64,000 nucleotides of DNA, from NCBI GenBank assembly GCA_039619475.1, contig CM077115.1, positions 553,930,826 to 553,994,825 on the forward strand. The letters run 5' to 3'. The DNA is from Icerya purchasi. Taxonomy: Eukaryota; Arthropoda; Insecta; Hemiptera; Monophlebidae. Position 1 is the first letter of the stretch; the number at the start of each line of letters is the position of its first letter. Shown piece by piece: positions 1 through 12,021 of the stretch. The notes under the pieces are model-generated. The model was given only the letters and a program-made list of their open reading frames with translations. It had not been told where the DNA came from and searched no databases. A program made the position numbers and the translations under genes.

Positions 1-239
1 CGGGTACATTAAAATAAAAAGTCATCTATAAATTGTAGTTGTGGGAAAAGAAAGACGTTGATTTCTTCTTTTTTTTAAAAAATTTTTTTAGGTTTTTTTT
101 TCTTTCATGTTTTTTGCTTACTAGTATTCGTGATGTGGGTCCTGCTCTTATAGAGAATGTAAAAAATTGAACCAAGTCTTGAATAAATTTTTACATTCAC
201 ATTTTTGACTCTCTTTTCAGTATGAACCTTTTTATAACT

Positions 240-392
240 AGCTACCGTGGCGCAGTCGGTTAGGCAGTGGTACCTCATTCGGGTGGAATACATGATTCGA
301 ATCTGCCCACCCATTGAAACTTCTAAAAATTTCTATTGCGTTGGGCTAATGTCCGTAGTTAACCGCATCCGCAAAAGCCCAAAAAGAAACCC
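240..392 (+). mobile_element. tRNA-derived SINE, copy 1
   Basis: The sequence begins like a tRNA gene: an A-box-like segment (TGGCGCAGTCGGTTAGGCAG) is followed about 30 bases later by a B-box-like GATTCGAATC. After the tRNA head comes a tail shared with copies at 19812 and 62788: TCTAAAAATTTC, then GAGTTAATGTCCATAGTTGAC-like bases, then an A-rich end. A head with polymerase III boxes, a constant unrelated body and an A-rich 3' end define a SINE. The acceptor stem does not close, so it is not a functional tRNA gene. Target duplications were not resolved. Confidence 0.8.
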
Positions 393-2295
393 TTTTTTAT
401 ATAAATTTTTCATTGAGACTTTTGTTGTTTTACTTTATACAAATTTGAACTGTACTTTTAAGAAAAGCTAATAATGCTTTATTTCTTTTTATATTTTATC
501 GTTACATTAAAAAGAATATGTTTTTGATAATGATTATAAAAAAAAAAAACAGGTTTTTTGTCTGTTTCACATAGCTTTAAGAGAAAATTGCAATAGATTT
601 TTGCCGGAAAATGTAACACGGATATACCGACAGAACTAAATTTTTATTAATTAGTGCAGAGGAAACATTTAGACTTATTAAGCATAATAATTTCGATTAA
701 ACCCTTTTCCAAATTCGTAGATCGATGTTAGCGTAACTTTTTTTATCCTTAGTAAAGTTTACGCAAATTAAATTAGTTTTTGTAGTTACCATGTAAAGCC
801 GAAATTAATAATCCCCGAAACTGATCGCTCCGTCGGCTCGAAATTTTCAAACAGTTTTAAAAATGCGTGTGCGAGGAGAAATTTTTAAAACAGAATTACA
901 AAAACGTTTAATTTGTTTTCACAGTTCAGTTTCCTCCGAAAAAGTTTTTGTCAGATTCCCGTTTTAAAAAAGAAATCTGGAACGTGTTTTTTTTTCTTTC
1001 CTTTTTTTTTTAGAAAGGGTTCTAGCTCTCGCTAATTAATTATTCTACCCTTCCTTTTTATTATCGTTTTAACTTTTTAAACAATTTCGGTGTTTTTTTT
1101 TTTATCGAATTAAAATCGGTTTGTTTAAATGCAGATTGGTTAACGTGCACGGAACAGTTTCTAAATGTAACGATTAACCTGTAAAACAACTTAAATGTTC
1201 ACACGGCTAAACCGTTTGGTTCCCTTGGAAATTTTATTTAGCTTGCGGTGCGTGTCGAGTCGTATGCCAGGTTATTTTAATCGATATAATTACAATCACT
1301 ATATATAACTTATCAGGACGCGACATCACGAATAGTTGAAAAATTTACAGTGTTCCCTCGAGGCGCCGAATTTCCGTTTGCAATGTTTATAATGGTATTC
1401 TTTGTTTAGGAAATATTTTGTAATTTTCATCATTTTATCTCGCGATCCAAACAAAATACACAATGCCGGTATTATTATCAGCAGTAAATTTTACATATTT
1501 CTCTACATTCTGCGAACTTTGCAAATTAATTTTTATTAATAAAAAAATAAACCTTTACATTATCCTGTAATTTCGCGAAATTACGTTAATTTGTTTGAAT
1601 TTCGACCGAAAAGAAATATCTCGATATTATTAACGTTTTCACCTGAGGAGGAGCTGTTTTGTGATTGGATAGAGTTTTCCATCGAGTTTCAAGAATTTTA
1701 AAAAGTTTCAAATATTTCTTAGAAATTTTGTTGCATATAATTTCGGAAAGTTAGAAGAATGACGAATAATAAAAATTAATGTATAATAATAACTAATGCG
1801 GAAAAAAAGACTCGACGTGTATAATTAAAGAAAAATCGATAAACGACCACTGCTGTTAGTAGTAGGAACAAAATAAGAAACTACGACAACCAATACCTGA
1901 AAATAATGAACGCCTCTCTCTTTTTTTTTTTTTTTTTTTTGGTGATAGTATATCGCTGACATAAATATAGCGAATTTTCTGGGTTTCTGTCGTATTTTCT
2001 ATGCTTATTGTTGCACTTTTCCCTAGGCTACATTTTAAAGTCTCGATGCTATCCTTTGCGTTGCGTAAATGGAATACTTTTTTCACATTTACACTGCTTC
2101 GCAATTCTTATTTCATTCAATTTTTAAAATTTTCAATTATAATTTTTTCTTCTTAGTTTATATGAAATACTTAAATGCGAACCGGGCACACCTCACTGCT
2201 CGATAGATAACATCTTTAATGGATTTAAACAGAGCTGAGCGACTAAATGCAATTTACCAACGTTTCAGTTGATGTTTCTTTCCGTTCTGTTTGTT
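393..2295. other. No gene seen
   Basis: AT-rich DNA with short homopolymers, including a long T run at about 1919-1940. Open frames are short and have no recognisable domain. Nothing else can be supported. Confidence 0.6.
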
Positions 2296-3112
2296 CAGTA
2301 TACTCTATAGGTAATCAGAAAAAGTTGGACGTATCAAGTTCGTCTCATAATAGCTACAAGGGCACATTGAGATATTGAGGTGGTTGTTAGTGCATTACTT
2401 TTGTGTAGAGCCTTCCTCGGCAGGTCTAAATAATCTTTACACAATTTGGATGCGCGCTACCTCATGCTGAAACATGAATTTTTTTTTGAATAAAAATACA
2501 ACAAGAGGCAAGATTTCCATTTTGAGGGATGTTGCGGTAAACGCGTACTTGCAGAGAAGCCAGAGCCTCTATGTGAGCATAATAATATTGCTGTAAAGAA
2601 GCTTTTTACAAGCGATAAATAATTTTAAAAGGTCGGAGGGAACTAAAAAGTAAGTGTAACTGGTCCATCGAATACCAGAAAATCGTCTTGTAGATAGAGT
2701 GATGTATCGTGTTTTCAAATATTTGGAAGGACACGGCAACAGTTCGTTTGAATTTGCAGATATGCCGAAGAACGGGGGAACTTCCATTCCATTAAGACAT
2801 TAACGTTTGGAATTGTAACGTTGTTAACGCGATATATTTAATTTTAGTAGTGAAGTACCATGCAGAAAAAATAGTATCGCGACGTCCTTATAAATTGAGT
2901 ATTTTTCATATTTTTCATATTTTTTACCAGAAATTCACGTTTCAGCATAATAATGATTCAAAGTGCACATCCAAACTGTTGCAAGGATTATTTAAGCTCC
3001 CTCTAAGCAAGGTTCCACTTAAGTGTTATGCATTGGCCATCCCAATATCTCAACGCCCCATTGTAATAGAGCCAACTCGATAGAAATATTCAAAATTACC
3101 TATGGCGTACTG
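2296..3112. mobile_element. Foldback-type element with arms of about 200 bp
   Basis: The left arm (2296-2510) reads as the inverted complement of the right arm (about 2880-3112). Both begin CAGTA, then a CTATAGGTAAT-like block, and share GTTGAGATATTG-like, AATAATCYTTRCA and TTTGGATGYGC blocks and a final TGCTGAAACRTGAATTT. The arms have diverged by substitutions and small indels, so the element is old. The interior of about 370 bp has no open frame with a recognisable domain. No clear target duplication was found, so the superfamily is unknown; a non-autonomous DNA transposon is the simplest reading. Confidence 0.65.
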
Positions 3113-3226
3113 TGCAAAAAAGGTAATGGAAAGAAATAACGACCGAAACATCGGTAAAATTATCGAGAGTACCAGAATTTAGAATTAATTAAAAAGGTAT
3201 GGTAAAGATGAATCCGAAATTTCATT

Positions 3227-3238
3227 TTTATACATATA

Positions 3239-3269
<31 letters not shown>

Positions 3270-3284
3270 TTATATTTATATTTA
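3227..3284. repeat. TA and TTTATA microsatellite
   Basis: A run of TA dinucleotides passes directly into four to five copies of TTTATA. Confidence 0.95.
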
Positions 3285-4379
3285 CTTTATGCTGAATTTA
3301 CAACGTTGTAATCGCAGTATTTTATAACGTTTAATAAATATATTTTTTATTCGCAATTCGTTGTGATTTTCACGTATGTTTTAAAGCGCGTCGATTTTTC
3401 AGAGTGGATAAATATTATGAACGATATAATAGTGTACATTATTAGATTAAAAATATTCAGACATCAACTAAATTATTAGCGCGTAGCTATCCGTAAGACG
3501 TATGCATAATAGAGTATGTGTTACAGCTTGAAAATTTCACTTTAGTTTGGAATAAATTACCGTGGATGTAAGAGAGAGGTCGAATAAGAAAAGGATGAAG
3601 ATAAAAATAAAACTAAAAAAATTGATTTATTCCAAAGTTGGAGCTTCAAAATATTATAAAACTGACGTAGATTTCGGTACGCTAAAAAAGTTTCTCGAAC
3701 GCGTAGAAAATTAATTTTCATCTTTCGATAATTAAATTATCGCTGAAGAGTATTAAACCGTAAGAAAGGAAATTAAGGAAATTAAAATTTCAGATTATAA
3801 AAAATTACTATTGCTAAGGTGCGTCGATTTTTACAAAATTCATAAATTTTAATCTTTTTTTCTTCTTAACTTTTTCATATTGTTTTTCGACTTTGTATTT
3901 ATTAGAAAAATATATAATTTAATAGCAAGTTGTCAATAAACGTGAGCGTAATTTTACTTAAAAAATTACTATTGTCAAAAATTAAGAGTATACCGTGTTT
4001 CTAGACTTCACGCGTTAAAAATTATAGTCGAAAACATGAAAAAAAAAAAAAAACTGAAAAAGACCCGGTGTGTTACTTCTTGTTTGGTATTATTTTATAT
4101 TAATAATCAATTCGGATAATGGTTATATAATTGATATATAAAGTTATGATGTGATATTCCGTTTATATTTGAATAAAATGCGATATAATTCTTTTGCTCC
4201 TTTATCATGTAAAGTACGTATATAATAGTTTTGACTAATTTGTTAACGGAAACTTATTATACAACTAACAACAGTATACAATGTGTTCAGTGAACCTTCA
4301 TCGCTTCCGCGACCGCATAATCCCTCCACACTGATCATATTGGATATTTTTTTAGAAACGTTTCAGTAAGCATATGTGA
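3285..4379. other. No gene seen
   Basis: AT-rich sequence with no legible coding motif. A 12-13 base A run lies near 4039. Confidence 0.55.
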
Positions 4380-4431
4380 ACACATCCGGGTTTCCAACTT
4401 TAAAATTAGCCCCTCGGGACGCCGAAAGTTT
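4380..4431 (-). repeat. Dispersed repeat fragment (relative of 47385 and 47685)
   Basis: Read on the minus strand this contains CTTTCGGCGTCCCGAGGGGC, then TAAAGTTGGAAACCCGGATGTG. The same ordered blocks occur at 47400-47460 (CCCGAGGGTC then GGAAACCCGGATGT) and at 47685-47735 (CTTTCGGCGCCCCAAGGGTC). The family is unknown. Confidence 0.6.
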
Positions 4432-5241
4432 CGAAAAACATATATATTTTTATTCCTGTCAAGTGATATATATCGATGGAAAAACCGTATTTAATTTCTT
4501 TAACGAAACGTTCGATGTTGGCGAATAGTTCAAAAAAGCTCGAAAAATGACGTATCCCTCCTTCTTTATGGCGCAAAATATCAAACTTCTTTGTTTTGAA
4601 TTTACTATTATGTAAACGTAAATTATCTTACATACGGAATCCTTAGCGCATGAAACATCATGCTTGACTGAACTTGTTTTTTTTTTTATTATTAAATAAT
4701 TGATTACTGTAAAGTAATTTTGATTCACTAACTGATCGTTATCACATATAGTACTCCAAACGGTTTGATGGTTATTTATGTGTAGGCCAGCTTAGCCATG
4801 GTGAACTCATCCTTGCACGAGTAGTGAGTTAAATGAACAACGCGTAACTTACTGGTTTCCGTATTTGCTGGTTAGTCTTATCGTCTCTTATTTATCATAT
4901 TTCTTATAGTTATCGTATGGCAAGATTCTGCCTTTTTTTTTTTGATCCTCTACTGCTTGTGCTTTTTCAGTGTATTATATTTTCTGTAGTATTATCGACA
5001 AATTCTTACTTCGCAGTATTCTGTGCAATGGTTGATTTTGGAAGTGGCCATTTTGTTTTTTATTCGATATATGTAACTACGCCGTTAAAGTTAGCATTTA
5101 TGCTAAGTGTGCAGCCTACTCGACTACCCCATATTCAATTATTCGGGGAATACAAAAATTTCCACCTTTCGAAATGTGCGGTACAAATCAGTGTTCAATT
5201 TGCAATTCTAATGATTTCCGCTTATAATAGGTTAGGAAAGT
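4432..5241. other. No gene seen
   Basis: An open frame of 111 codons at 4917-5252 on the plus strand is hydrophobic from the T-rich composition, has no domain I recognise, and runs into the transposon end at 5250. It is not supported as a gene. Confidence 0.5.
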
Positions 5242-5249
5242 ATCTTATT

Positions 5250-6357
5250 TAGTGATGGCTACTAGTGTATCACTGCTTTCTATAATGTGTGTCAACACAG
5301 TTCATTACTTATCTGTGTCCAGTGAGTCATTAATCGATACAAATGAAACAGTGAAACAGTGAGACGTTTAAAACATTTATCTCATCTGTTTTCGCATTTT
5401 TAATTTTATTGTGATATATTTAATATACGATTTTAATCATTTTTAACGGTATTTATTTTTAATATTCTTTAAATTTTGATTAACAAAAATTTGTAGTTGA
5501 GGGTAATGTATTTTTTTTTTTTTCTTTTTTGAAGCCAAAACCAAATATTCAGTTTTAAAAGTGAGCAAAACGTTATACTATTTACAACATTTCTAACGGA
5601 AATAGTTAGGCGCTTTAAAACAGTGTATACATTTGAAGAATTTAATTAATCGAAAAAAATGAAACAGTTAAACACAGTAACATAGTGAAACATTTAAAAT
5701 ATTATCTCATACAGTGAAACACTTAAAACATTTATCTCATCTGTTTCGATTGTTTCGTTTTCGAACAAGAAGTTTAAGTGTTTCATTTTTATTTTTGAAA
5801 TATTATTTTAATCACTTTTAACAGTATTTATTTTTAACATTTCGTAAGCTGCGATAACGTTTAAAAACTAATTTAAGCTTATGTTGAAAATGGTACTATT
5901 TTTATACACTGTAATTATTAACTTTATCATTAAAATTGTAAGCAGCTATTTAAAACCTGATTTTAAAAGTTTATTTATTTTGAATACTTTGCCGGTAACT
6001 TAAGTACAATTAATAAAAACCTTCTGCACAGTATTATATAACGAAAAATATACGAAGTATCATTTACTGTCTCACTGTGTCCTTCTATCGACACACTGAC
6101 ACAGTACTTGTGCGAATTATTAACTTTGTGATTAAAATTGCGAATAGCCATTTAAAGCTTGATTATTCTACACATTTGTTTATTTTAGATCATTTGTACA
6201 CAAATTTAAGTACAATTAAAAGCGTTTTATACCAGTATCATATTATAACGAAAAATGTAAGAATAAGTAGTGTCATTTGCTGTCTCATCACTGTGTTGAC
6301 ACAATGGTCAATACCGAATGGTGTGTCAGTTTCACTGTATCATATTTCCCATCACTA
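5250..6357. mobile_element. Non-autonomous hAT-type element with 8-bp target duplication
   Basis: The element starts TAGTGATGG and ends CCATCACTA, a perfect 9-bp terminal inverted repeat. It is flanked by ATCTTATT (5242-5249) and ATCTGATT (6358-6365), an 8-bp duplication with one mismatch; 8 bp is the hAT superfamily signature. Subterminal GTGTCAACACAG-like motifs recur in both ends and could be transposase sites, which is inference. There is no transposase open frame, so it is non-autonomous. Inside lie two related units of about 200 bp. Confidence 0.75.
5911..6300 (+). repeat. Two tandem units of about 200 bp inside the hAT-type element
   Basis: Unit 1 starts near 5911 and unit 2 near 6112. 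Both have ATTATTAACTTTRTSATTAAA, then an AGCNATTTAAARCYTGATT block, TTTATTTT, AAGTACAATTAA and ATATAACGAAAAAT in the same order. A diverged two-unit fragment of the same sequence occurs at 44331-44556. Confidence 0.75.
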
Positions 6358-6372
6358 ATCTGATTTATGTAT

Positions 6373-6994
6373 TAGTGACGAGTAGGTCGGGAAGGATAAC
6401 ATACGTATCCCCGTGGATACGTACCTTACAACGGAATTGATGATGTAACTGCGACTACAGTTCCCGGGACACGTTTCCACAACTACGACCCAACAAATAC
6501 AAAATGAATCGATGAATGTTATACAGTTGTTCACACGGTTTTACTGTAGGAGCTAAAGTATAGACCTTGAACAGTGAATAATAGAGACCGTCTGTCTTTT
6601 TCTGGATATGCGAAATGAATGCCTGAGCAGAAATGTGTCAGATCAGCGAGAAAAGTAAAATCCGATAGTGTCGGAATTAGAAAGAAACTTTATAATTTTT
6701 TGTTTTTTTTTTTTCTTCTGGAGACACCACTACTCTTCGTATGATTATACTCCTATATTAGCTAATTTGCAATTTCCTTCTCTCTTTCTAATAAGTGTAA
6801 TCTAACCTAATACCGGTATCAGTGTACACTTCGACGACAGTCAGTGTAAACTGTTTCGAATTTTTGAGTATACTGTGTATAGGAACATCGGGTCCATATG
6901 AGTCCGATGTGGATACGTATCAGGGATGCAGCTTCGAATCTCTGATTCAATTCCGCATTCGTATCCGAAGAAGTAACGAACTTACCCATCACTA
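6373..6994. mobile_element. Second hAT-type element, adjacent to the first
   Basis: The left end TAGTGACGAGTAGGT matches the complement of the right end, TAGTGATGGGTAAGT. Flanking octamers TTATGTAT (6365-6372) and TTATATAC (6995-7002) agree at six of eight positions, consistent with an old 8-bp target duplication. The terminal bases resemble the neighbour at 5250-6357, so the same transposase may have moved both (inference). No transposase frame is present. Confidence 0.55.
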
Positions 6995-7489
6995 TTATAT
7001 ACATATATATACGATATAGTGTAAGTATTTTATTCGAATTGGCAATCAACAGATTGAGCTCATAGTTTTGCTAAAATAAAGTAGTCATCACACTTTGTGT
7101 ACCTTCCGAAACACATGCATAAAATGTACGAAATATCTTCTAAAGCCTACATAATTTCAATTAAGATCTATTTTTACGAATTTCAAAAGAAACGTTATAT
7201 GTTCGTCGCGTACGTTCTCTTTTTATGTTTGTTCACACATAATTATTGATTATTTAGACCGATTTTAATAATAATCATCTCTTTACTCAAAAGTGTGTAC
7301 TGAACGCGTATCCGTAGTCATCAAATAACATGAAAAAAAGGGATCTCGTCAGAGAATTCTGTAATATCGTACACGCCATTTCCATTTACAATATTATATC
7401 AGTGTTATTTGCCATAGAAATGTAGATTGGAAAGAGAACTAATTTTCGATGTGACCAGACAAAAAATTAAACATCAATATTAAAATTAC
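6995..7489. other. No gene seen
   Basis: AT-rich spacer with a short TA-rich run just after the transposon end. No coding motif. Confidence 0.5.
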
Positions 7490-7715
7490 CAATTCGAATA
7501 AAGATAATGAATATTTAAGATCCCAAAGCGCCATTTACAAGCCCATTGTAGTGACGGAAATTGTCGTAACATTGTTGCATATTTGATCATGTTCAAGTGA
7601 TTCTCGAATGATTCGTTTATTAAAAAGTATACTGATCAGTTCCATATAAATATGTTAGTAGGTATCGATGAATGCTGATACTGAGCAGTCGTTAAAATAA
7701 ACGTTAAAAAAGTAG
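7490..7715 (+). repeat. Dispersed repeat shared with 47222-47412 (opposite strand)
   Basis: Ordered blocks are shared with the complement of 47222-47412: CCCAAAGYGCCATTTACAAG, GTGACGGAAAT, TTCTCGAATGATT/TTATTCGAATGATT, GTTTATTA, CTGATCAGTT, ATCGATRAR and a final AATAAAC. A third, shorter relative is at 7905-7990. No coding capacity is seen, and the type of element is unknown. Confidence 0.65.
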
Positions 7716-7904
7716 TCTCCTTAGGGGCGTGCTTTTAACGGAGTCAGACAAAAATTATTCCAAAAATCTTTCTATACGATGTAGGGAAAGTATAAATACC
7801 CAAAAGTTTAAAATTAAGGGTGCAACGAACGCCTAAAATATTACTAACGTTAAGGGTGTAACGAACACGCTAAAATATGTATAACTAATGTTAGTTTTCT
7901 ACAC

Positions 7905-7990
7905 AAATATAGATTCCAATAAAGATAGTGAATTTGAAACCCCCCAGAAAATCGATTTACAAATTTATTACCGACGGAATTTGAGCATTA
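7905..7990 (+). repeat. Partial second copy of the 7490 repeat
   Basis: TTCCAATAAAGATAGTGAAT, then ATTTACAAATTTATTA and GACGGAATTTG repeat the start of the 7490 copy about 415 bp downstream. Between the two, AAGGGTGYAACGAACRC followed by CTAAAATAT occurs twice (about 7818 and 7853). Confidence 0.55.
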
Positions 7991-9515
7991 CTCCTGACCC
8001 TGAAAATGTCCGATGGAGGGGCTATGGTGTATGAAAATTGATTAGCCCGGTAATTGTTTTTTCGTAAAGCTAACGATTGGTTCATTGACCCGGTTACCAA
8101 CCTTTCAACTAGTGTGAGTGGTTGTGTAATTTTATTAATTTCTGGGTTTTCGACTTTCTTTGCATTGCGTTCTATGTTCTGATGACATGTAGTACTTTTT
8201 AATGTAACCATTACTAATTGATGACGTCTTATTTAAAGTGTAGATCACATTTAAAACCCCGCAAAAACATATGTACACATACGGCTTACTTGTCATCGCG
8301 ATTATTCCACGAATAAAAAAATTAGCTTACCGTTGTTTGCATTTTCTTACAATGCTAATCATTTATCTGTTCGTTTCGTATTATTTTATTATTATAAAAA
8401 ATATTTTATATACATATGACAATAAGCTGAATACTTTTTTTTTTTATTTATTAATTATTTTTGACTTGCGGATGAGCCATTTGACTGCTGCTGTCGAGAC
8501 GAACCTAAGAATAATATAAGCTAAGGGAAAAAAACAAAACAGATTTTTTTCGCCCGTCTTATAAAGATAAGAAGAATTAACAATCACGCGAGACGGCAGG
8601 ATTTATCTGTTCTATCAAAACTATATATTTGAATACAATTAATACTGCTCCTTATGTAAAAGTATCGAGTGAAAATCATTATTTTTATTGTCATTTAGTC
8701 TTACCAGTTGTGTCGCAAAATGAATATTTCGCCTATTTTAATATGAAAAACTAAGAAAAGAAAATTAATTACGAATACTCATCAGCTGTAATAATTACGG
8801 ATCATTGTCGGGGTAGCCTTGTAAAATATTCGACCGCCAAATTCGAGGTTACAGGTTTTCCGGAATTGTATCACTCCAGATGTTGCTCACGACAATATAC
8901 CTAATCCGAAATCGAATATATTCCATTATGCCGAAGAAGTTATCCGATTTAATAGTATAGAAGAGAAAAGAAAATAGCGCTCATAAAGTTTCCTTTCCGA
9001 ATCCGCTTTACATTACGAAAAGCTATTAATTCCGGAAATCCACGACTGTTTATCACAAGAGTTGTGGAACTTTTATTGCATGTGATAAATAAAATCAAAA
9101 AATTGCCTTTTATTATTTAAAATCACTGGAGACAAAAAAAAAAAAAAATCGAAAACAAATTATTATGCAAAATTATGGAATAACATTTTGAAGCACAGCC
9201 GGATAAATAATTTCTTGAAAAATAACGTACAAAATGATGCCGTTTTGCATTGTTTGCCTACGCCTTTTGTTGGCCGAATTGCCGCAGAGTAATTGTTTAA
9301 CGAATTCTTGAATACCTCGCGATATTGTTCATACGAAAGCATCAAACCTTTTTTTGCGAGCAATTTAATCGATGACGGAAGTAAATATAAGGTAGAAGTA
9401 TAAAAATTTCGTTTTCACTGATGCGCTCTGTTGGTTTGATAAATATACGTTTCGTTATAAAAAAGCGTTTTTTTTTTTTTGTGGGCGCATCAGCGGCATT
9501 GACCCAACATTGCCA
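7991..9515. other. No gene seen
   Basis: Several frames of 60-85 codons are present, but none has a domain I recognise or base composition unlike the surroundings. Confidence 0.5.
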
Positions 9516-9795
9516 TCAATTCCGGAATGACTGGGGACCCTTAAAAAAAACCAATAAGAATAGAACGGGATGACTGCAGAGTAGAGGTAAGAGAACGAAT
9601 TGAGAGAATAATACTATCAGAGGAATGTGAAGGAGGAGAGGATAGGGCTTGAAGGACGCCTTTAGGGTCCGAAATAATGAGGAATTGGGAACAATCACTT
9701 AAAAAGCACTTCTCTAGTAACAGTAAATAATTGCTAATATAAAATCTGAAATAAAAATAGCTACTGTCTGACGTTACTATCTCCACGTCCGACAC
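9516..9795 (-). pseudogene. RNase H LINE fragment a
   Basis: On the minus strand the frame reads FLIISDPKGVLQALSSPP, then SDSIILSIRSL and SSRSILIGF. This is the central part of the RNase H domain found after the reverse transcriptase in I-, LOA- and R1-group non-LTR retrotransposons, where SDS followed by a VLQAL-type helix is typical. Related fragments occur at 21640, 28060, 50690 and 54840. The plus strand is strongly purine-rich here, another mark of the family. Both ends are missing. Confidence 0.75.
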
Positions 9796-10305
9796 CGATA
9801 TGAGAATTATATTTAATTTTTGTAGCCTATCGTGACTTTTGTAAAATAAGATGGTTCTCGAGATATTTTATGTATATATTAGGCATAGGTAACTTCGGAC
9901 ACAGTTATATCCTCGGAAATATATCCGCGTTCGGACACAGCCGGATATATATCTGCGACGATGTGATATAATATTATTTCAACTCCGAAATACGGCACCC
10001 GACGATCAAATGTCATTCCCAACACAATAGGATTTACCTCTGGCGGCGGGATCTCAAAAAGGCGTTAGCTATGCGCATGCGCGCTATGTTTAAGAACGTT
10101 CTGTTACTTTGTGCGTTTGGATGGCTACGCGGAGTTGGAGTTGAATGCGCAACGATTATTGCGATTATACCCTAGATATGAGATCGTAACTCCGGCGAAG
10201 CTGAAGTTGTGAAACGGATATTTATCCGCAGTCGGGAAGGACACATATATATGTATACCCAAAAGTATTCTAGCGGAGTCGATTTGCGTGTCTCTAATAT
10301 ATTAT
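9796..10305. other. No gene; relatively GC-rich, with a short duplicated block
   Basis: TTCGGACACAG followed by ATAT and TCYKCG occurs at 9894 and again at 9930. A GGATATTTATCCGC block with GGAAGGACAC at 10216-10250 is a loose inverted partner. This may be another transposon remnant, but no end could be fixed. Confidence 0.4.
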
Positions 10306-10357
10306 ATATATGATTTTGGATTGCAAATAACAACGCATTTTGTAGTAAGATTTATGT
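10306..10357. repeat. 52-bp direct repeat, left copy
   Basis: Identical over all 52 bases to 12270-12321. It begins ATATATGATTTTGGATTGCA and ends GTAAGATTTATGT. The two copies bracket the composite insertion at 10358-12269, so they read as an exceptionally long target-site duplication. Confidence 0.9.
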
Positions 10358-10671
10358 CATCATCATCAACTCCCACTCGAAACCGAGTATGGGCTCTCCG
10401 TAAATCATGCTCCATGTTTATGTCTCAGATGTGAGATTAGACCAATTCGATGGATGGGCTGCTATGAAAGTACACAGCTGGCAAGCTAACTGTTGTACAG
10501 CCCGCCCCGCGGGTCCAGCATTTATCTTCATTTGCTGTACTTTCATATATAAGAATTGGTGAGATAATAGCAGAGGAGAATTTTTAGGAAGAGTAGGTAG
10601 AACAGGAGGGAATAAAGAGGTTAAGGAAAAACAGTGAGGAAAGAAGAAGGGAACATTTACATAGGATAATA

Positions 10672-12021
10672 TAGGGTGGGCCAAAAGAACATCCCGAATT
10701 TCAAACGCTCGTCAAAATCATACACTGTGAGTTAGCGTGGCGATTGCAACGCCATCTGACGCTAAATAATATGCCGTTTAATATAAATATAGTTGGTTAG
10801 TAGTCATGATGTCGTGGACGCGTAAACAACGCTCTTTCGTTGTCGAGTACTTTGTGAAAAACGGTGAAAGTGTAATCGCGGTACAACGCGCGTTTAAAAA
10901 ACAATTTGATTTAAAACGTCATGACAATCCCCCCGACCGTAAAAGTATCCTCAAATGGGTAAAAAACTTCCGAGAATACGGTAGTGTGGTGGCGGTCAAC
11001 CATCAAGGTCGCCGTCGATCGTCTAGAACCCCGACAAACATCGAAAAAGTGCGCGTAGCATTGTCGCGAAGTCCGCGCAGATCCGTTCGTCGCCAGGCTT
11101 CCGCCTTGAAAATTCCCCGTACTTCACTCAGAAGAATAATTCGAAACCACCTCAATATGCACCCATACAAGATACAACTAACCCAAGAATTGATACCAAC
11201 AGATAAGCCAAGAAGGTTAGAATTTTGTAATAAATTTTTGGATATGCTGGAGGAAGAAGACGTCGATTTGGATTATGTTTTTTTTAGCGACGAGGCGCAT
11301 TTCGATTTAAATGGTAACGTTAATAAACAAAACATGCGGTATTATGCTACTGAGAACCCTCGAATCGTTCACCCGGTACCCTTGTACTCCCATCGTATCA
11401 CGGTATGGTGCGCAATCAGTGCGAAAGCGATAATCGGTCCCTAGTTCTTCGAGGAGGACGGAGCTCATGTTACTGTGAACGGCGACCGCTACATCCAAAT
11501 GTTAAACGAGTTTTTTCTACCGGAGCTCAGACGGAAGAGGATTGCATTATCTAAAACGTGGTTTCAACAAGACGGGGCCACACCACATATTCGTAACGAT
11601 GTTTTGCGGTTATTAAGAGAGAAGTTTCAGGACCGCTTGATTTCGCGAAACTGTGAGCTGTTTTGGCCGCCGCGCAGTCCGGATTTAACACCGACAGATT
11701 TTTACCTATGGGGCCACTTGAAAAGCAAGGTGTACGAGGGTAAACCAGCAACAACCGACGAGATGAAATTGGCCATTCAGAAGGAAATTGCGGCGATTAA
11801 AAAACCAACTCTTAAAAAAGTAATGCATAATTTTGAGGAAAGATTGCAACAATGTAAAAATCAAAATGGTGACTATTCATACGGAGTATTGTTCAAAACT
11901 AATAGTGTACAATAAATGGCGTTCTTTTTGAAGTATTTCAACGTTTGTTTCATTTCCGTAAGTATATTAGTCTTTATTTGACGAGCATTTAAAATTCGGG
12001 ATGATCTTTTGGCCCACCCTG
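10672..12021 (+). mobile_element. mariner-type DNA transposon
   Basis: Terminal inverted repeats of about 43-45 bp bound the element. The left (10672-10716) reads TAGGGTGGGCCAAAAGAACA, and the complement of the right (11979-12021) reads CAGGGTGGGCCAAAAGATCA; both continue with a CCCGAATTT and GCTCGTCAAA block. TA dinucleotides flank both ends (10670-10671 and 12022-12023), the Tc1/mariner target duplication. The element is 1350 bp and holds one transposase frame. Divergence between the repeats is low, so this is among the younger insertions in the window. It lies inside the composite element at 10358-12269. Confidence 0.92.
10806..11915 (+). pseudogene. mariner transposase with one internal stop codon
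   Basis: A single reading frame of 370 codons is broken only by a TAG at 11442-11444 (codon 213); the downstream part stays in the same frame. The start ATG at 10806 is followed by a helix-turn-helix region (residues about 5-60, of the kind found in DUF4817-type insect mariners) and a second basic helix-turn-helix (about 75-115). The catalytic triad is visible: D162 in FFSDEAHF, D256 in WFQQDGATPH and D293 in PPRSPDLTPTDF, with 36 residues between the second and third. The length is normal for mariner. The stop falls between the first two catalytic residues in a GP-x-FFEE motif, so this copy should make no active enzyme unless the stop is read through. It could be mobilised in trans through its intact ends (inference). 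Confidence 0.93.

Noticed and set aside
240..310. Functional tRNA gene
   Set aside because: A and B boxes are present, but the acceptor stem and anticodon arm do not fold properly, and the same head is attached to a constant body in three places, so it is a SINE.
4917..5252. 111-codon plus-strand frame
   Set aside because: Its hydrophobicity follows from T-rich codons, no domain is recognised, and it ends in a transposon terminus.
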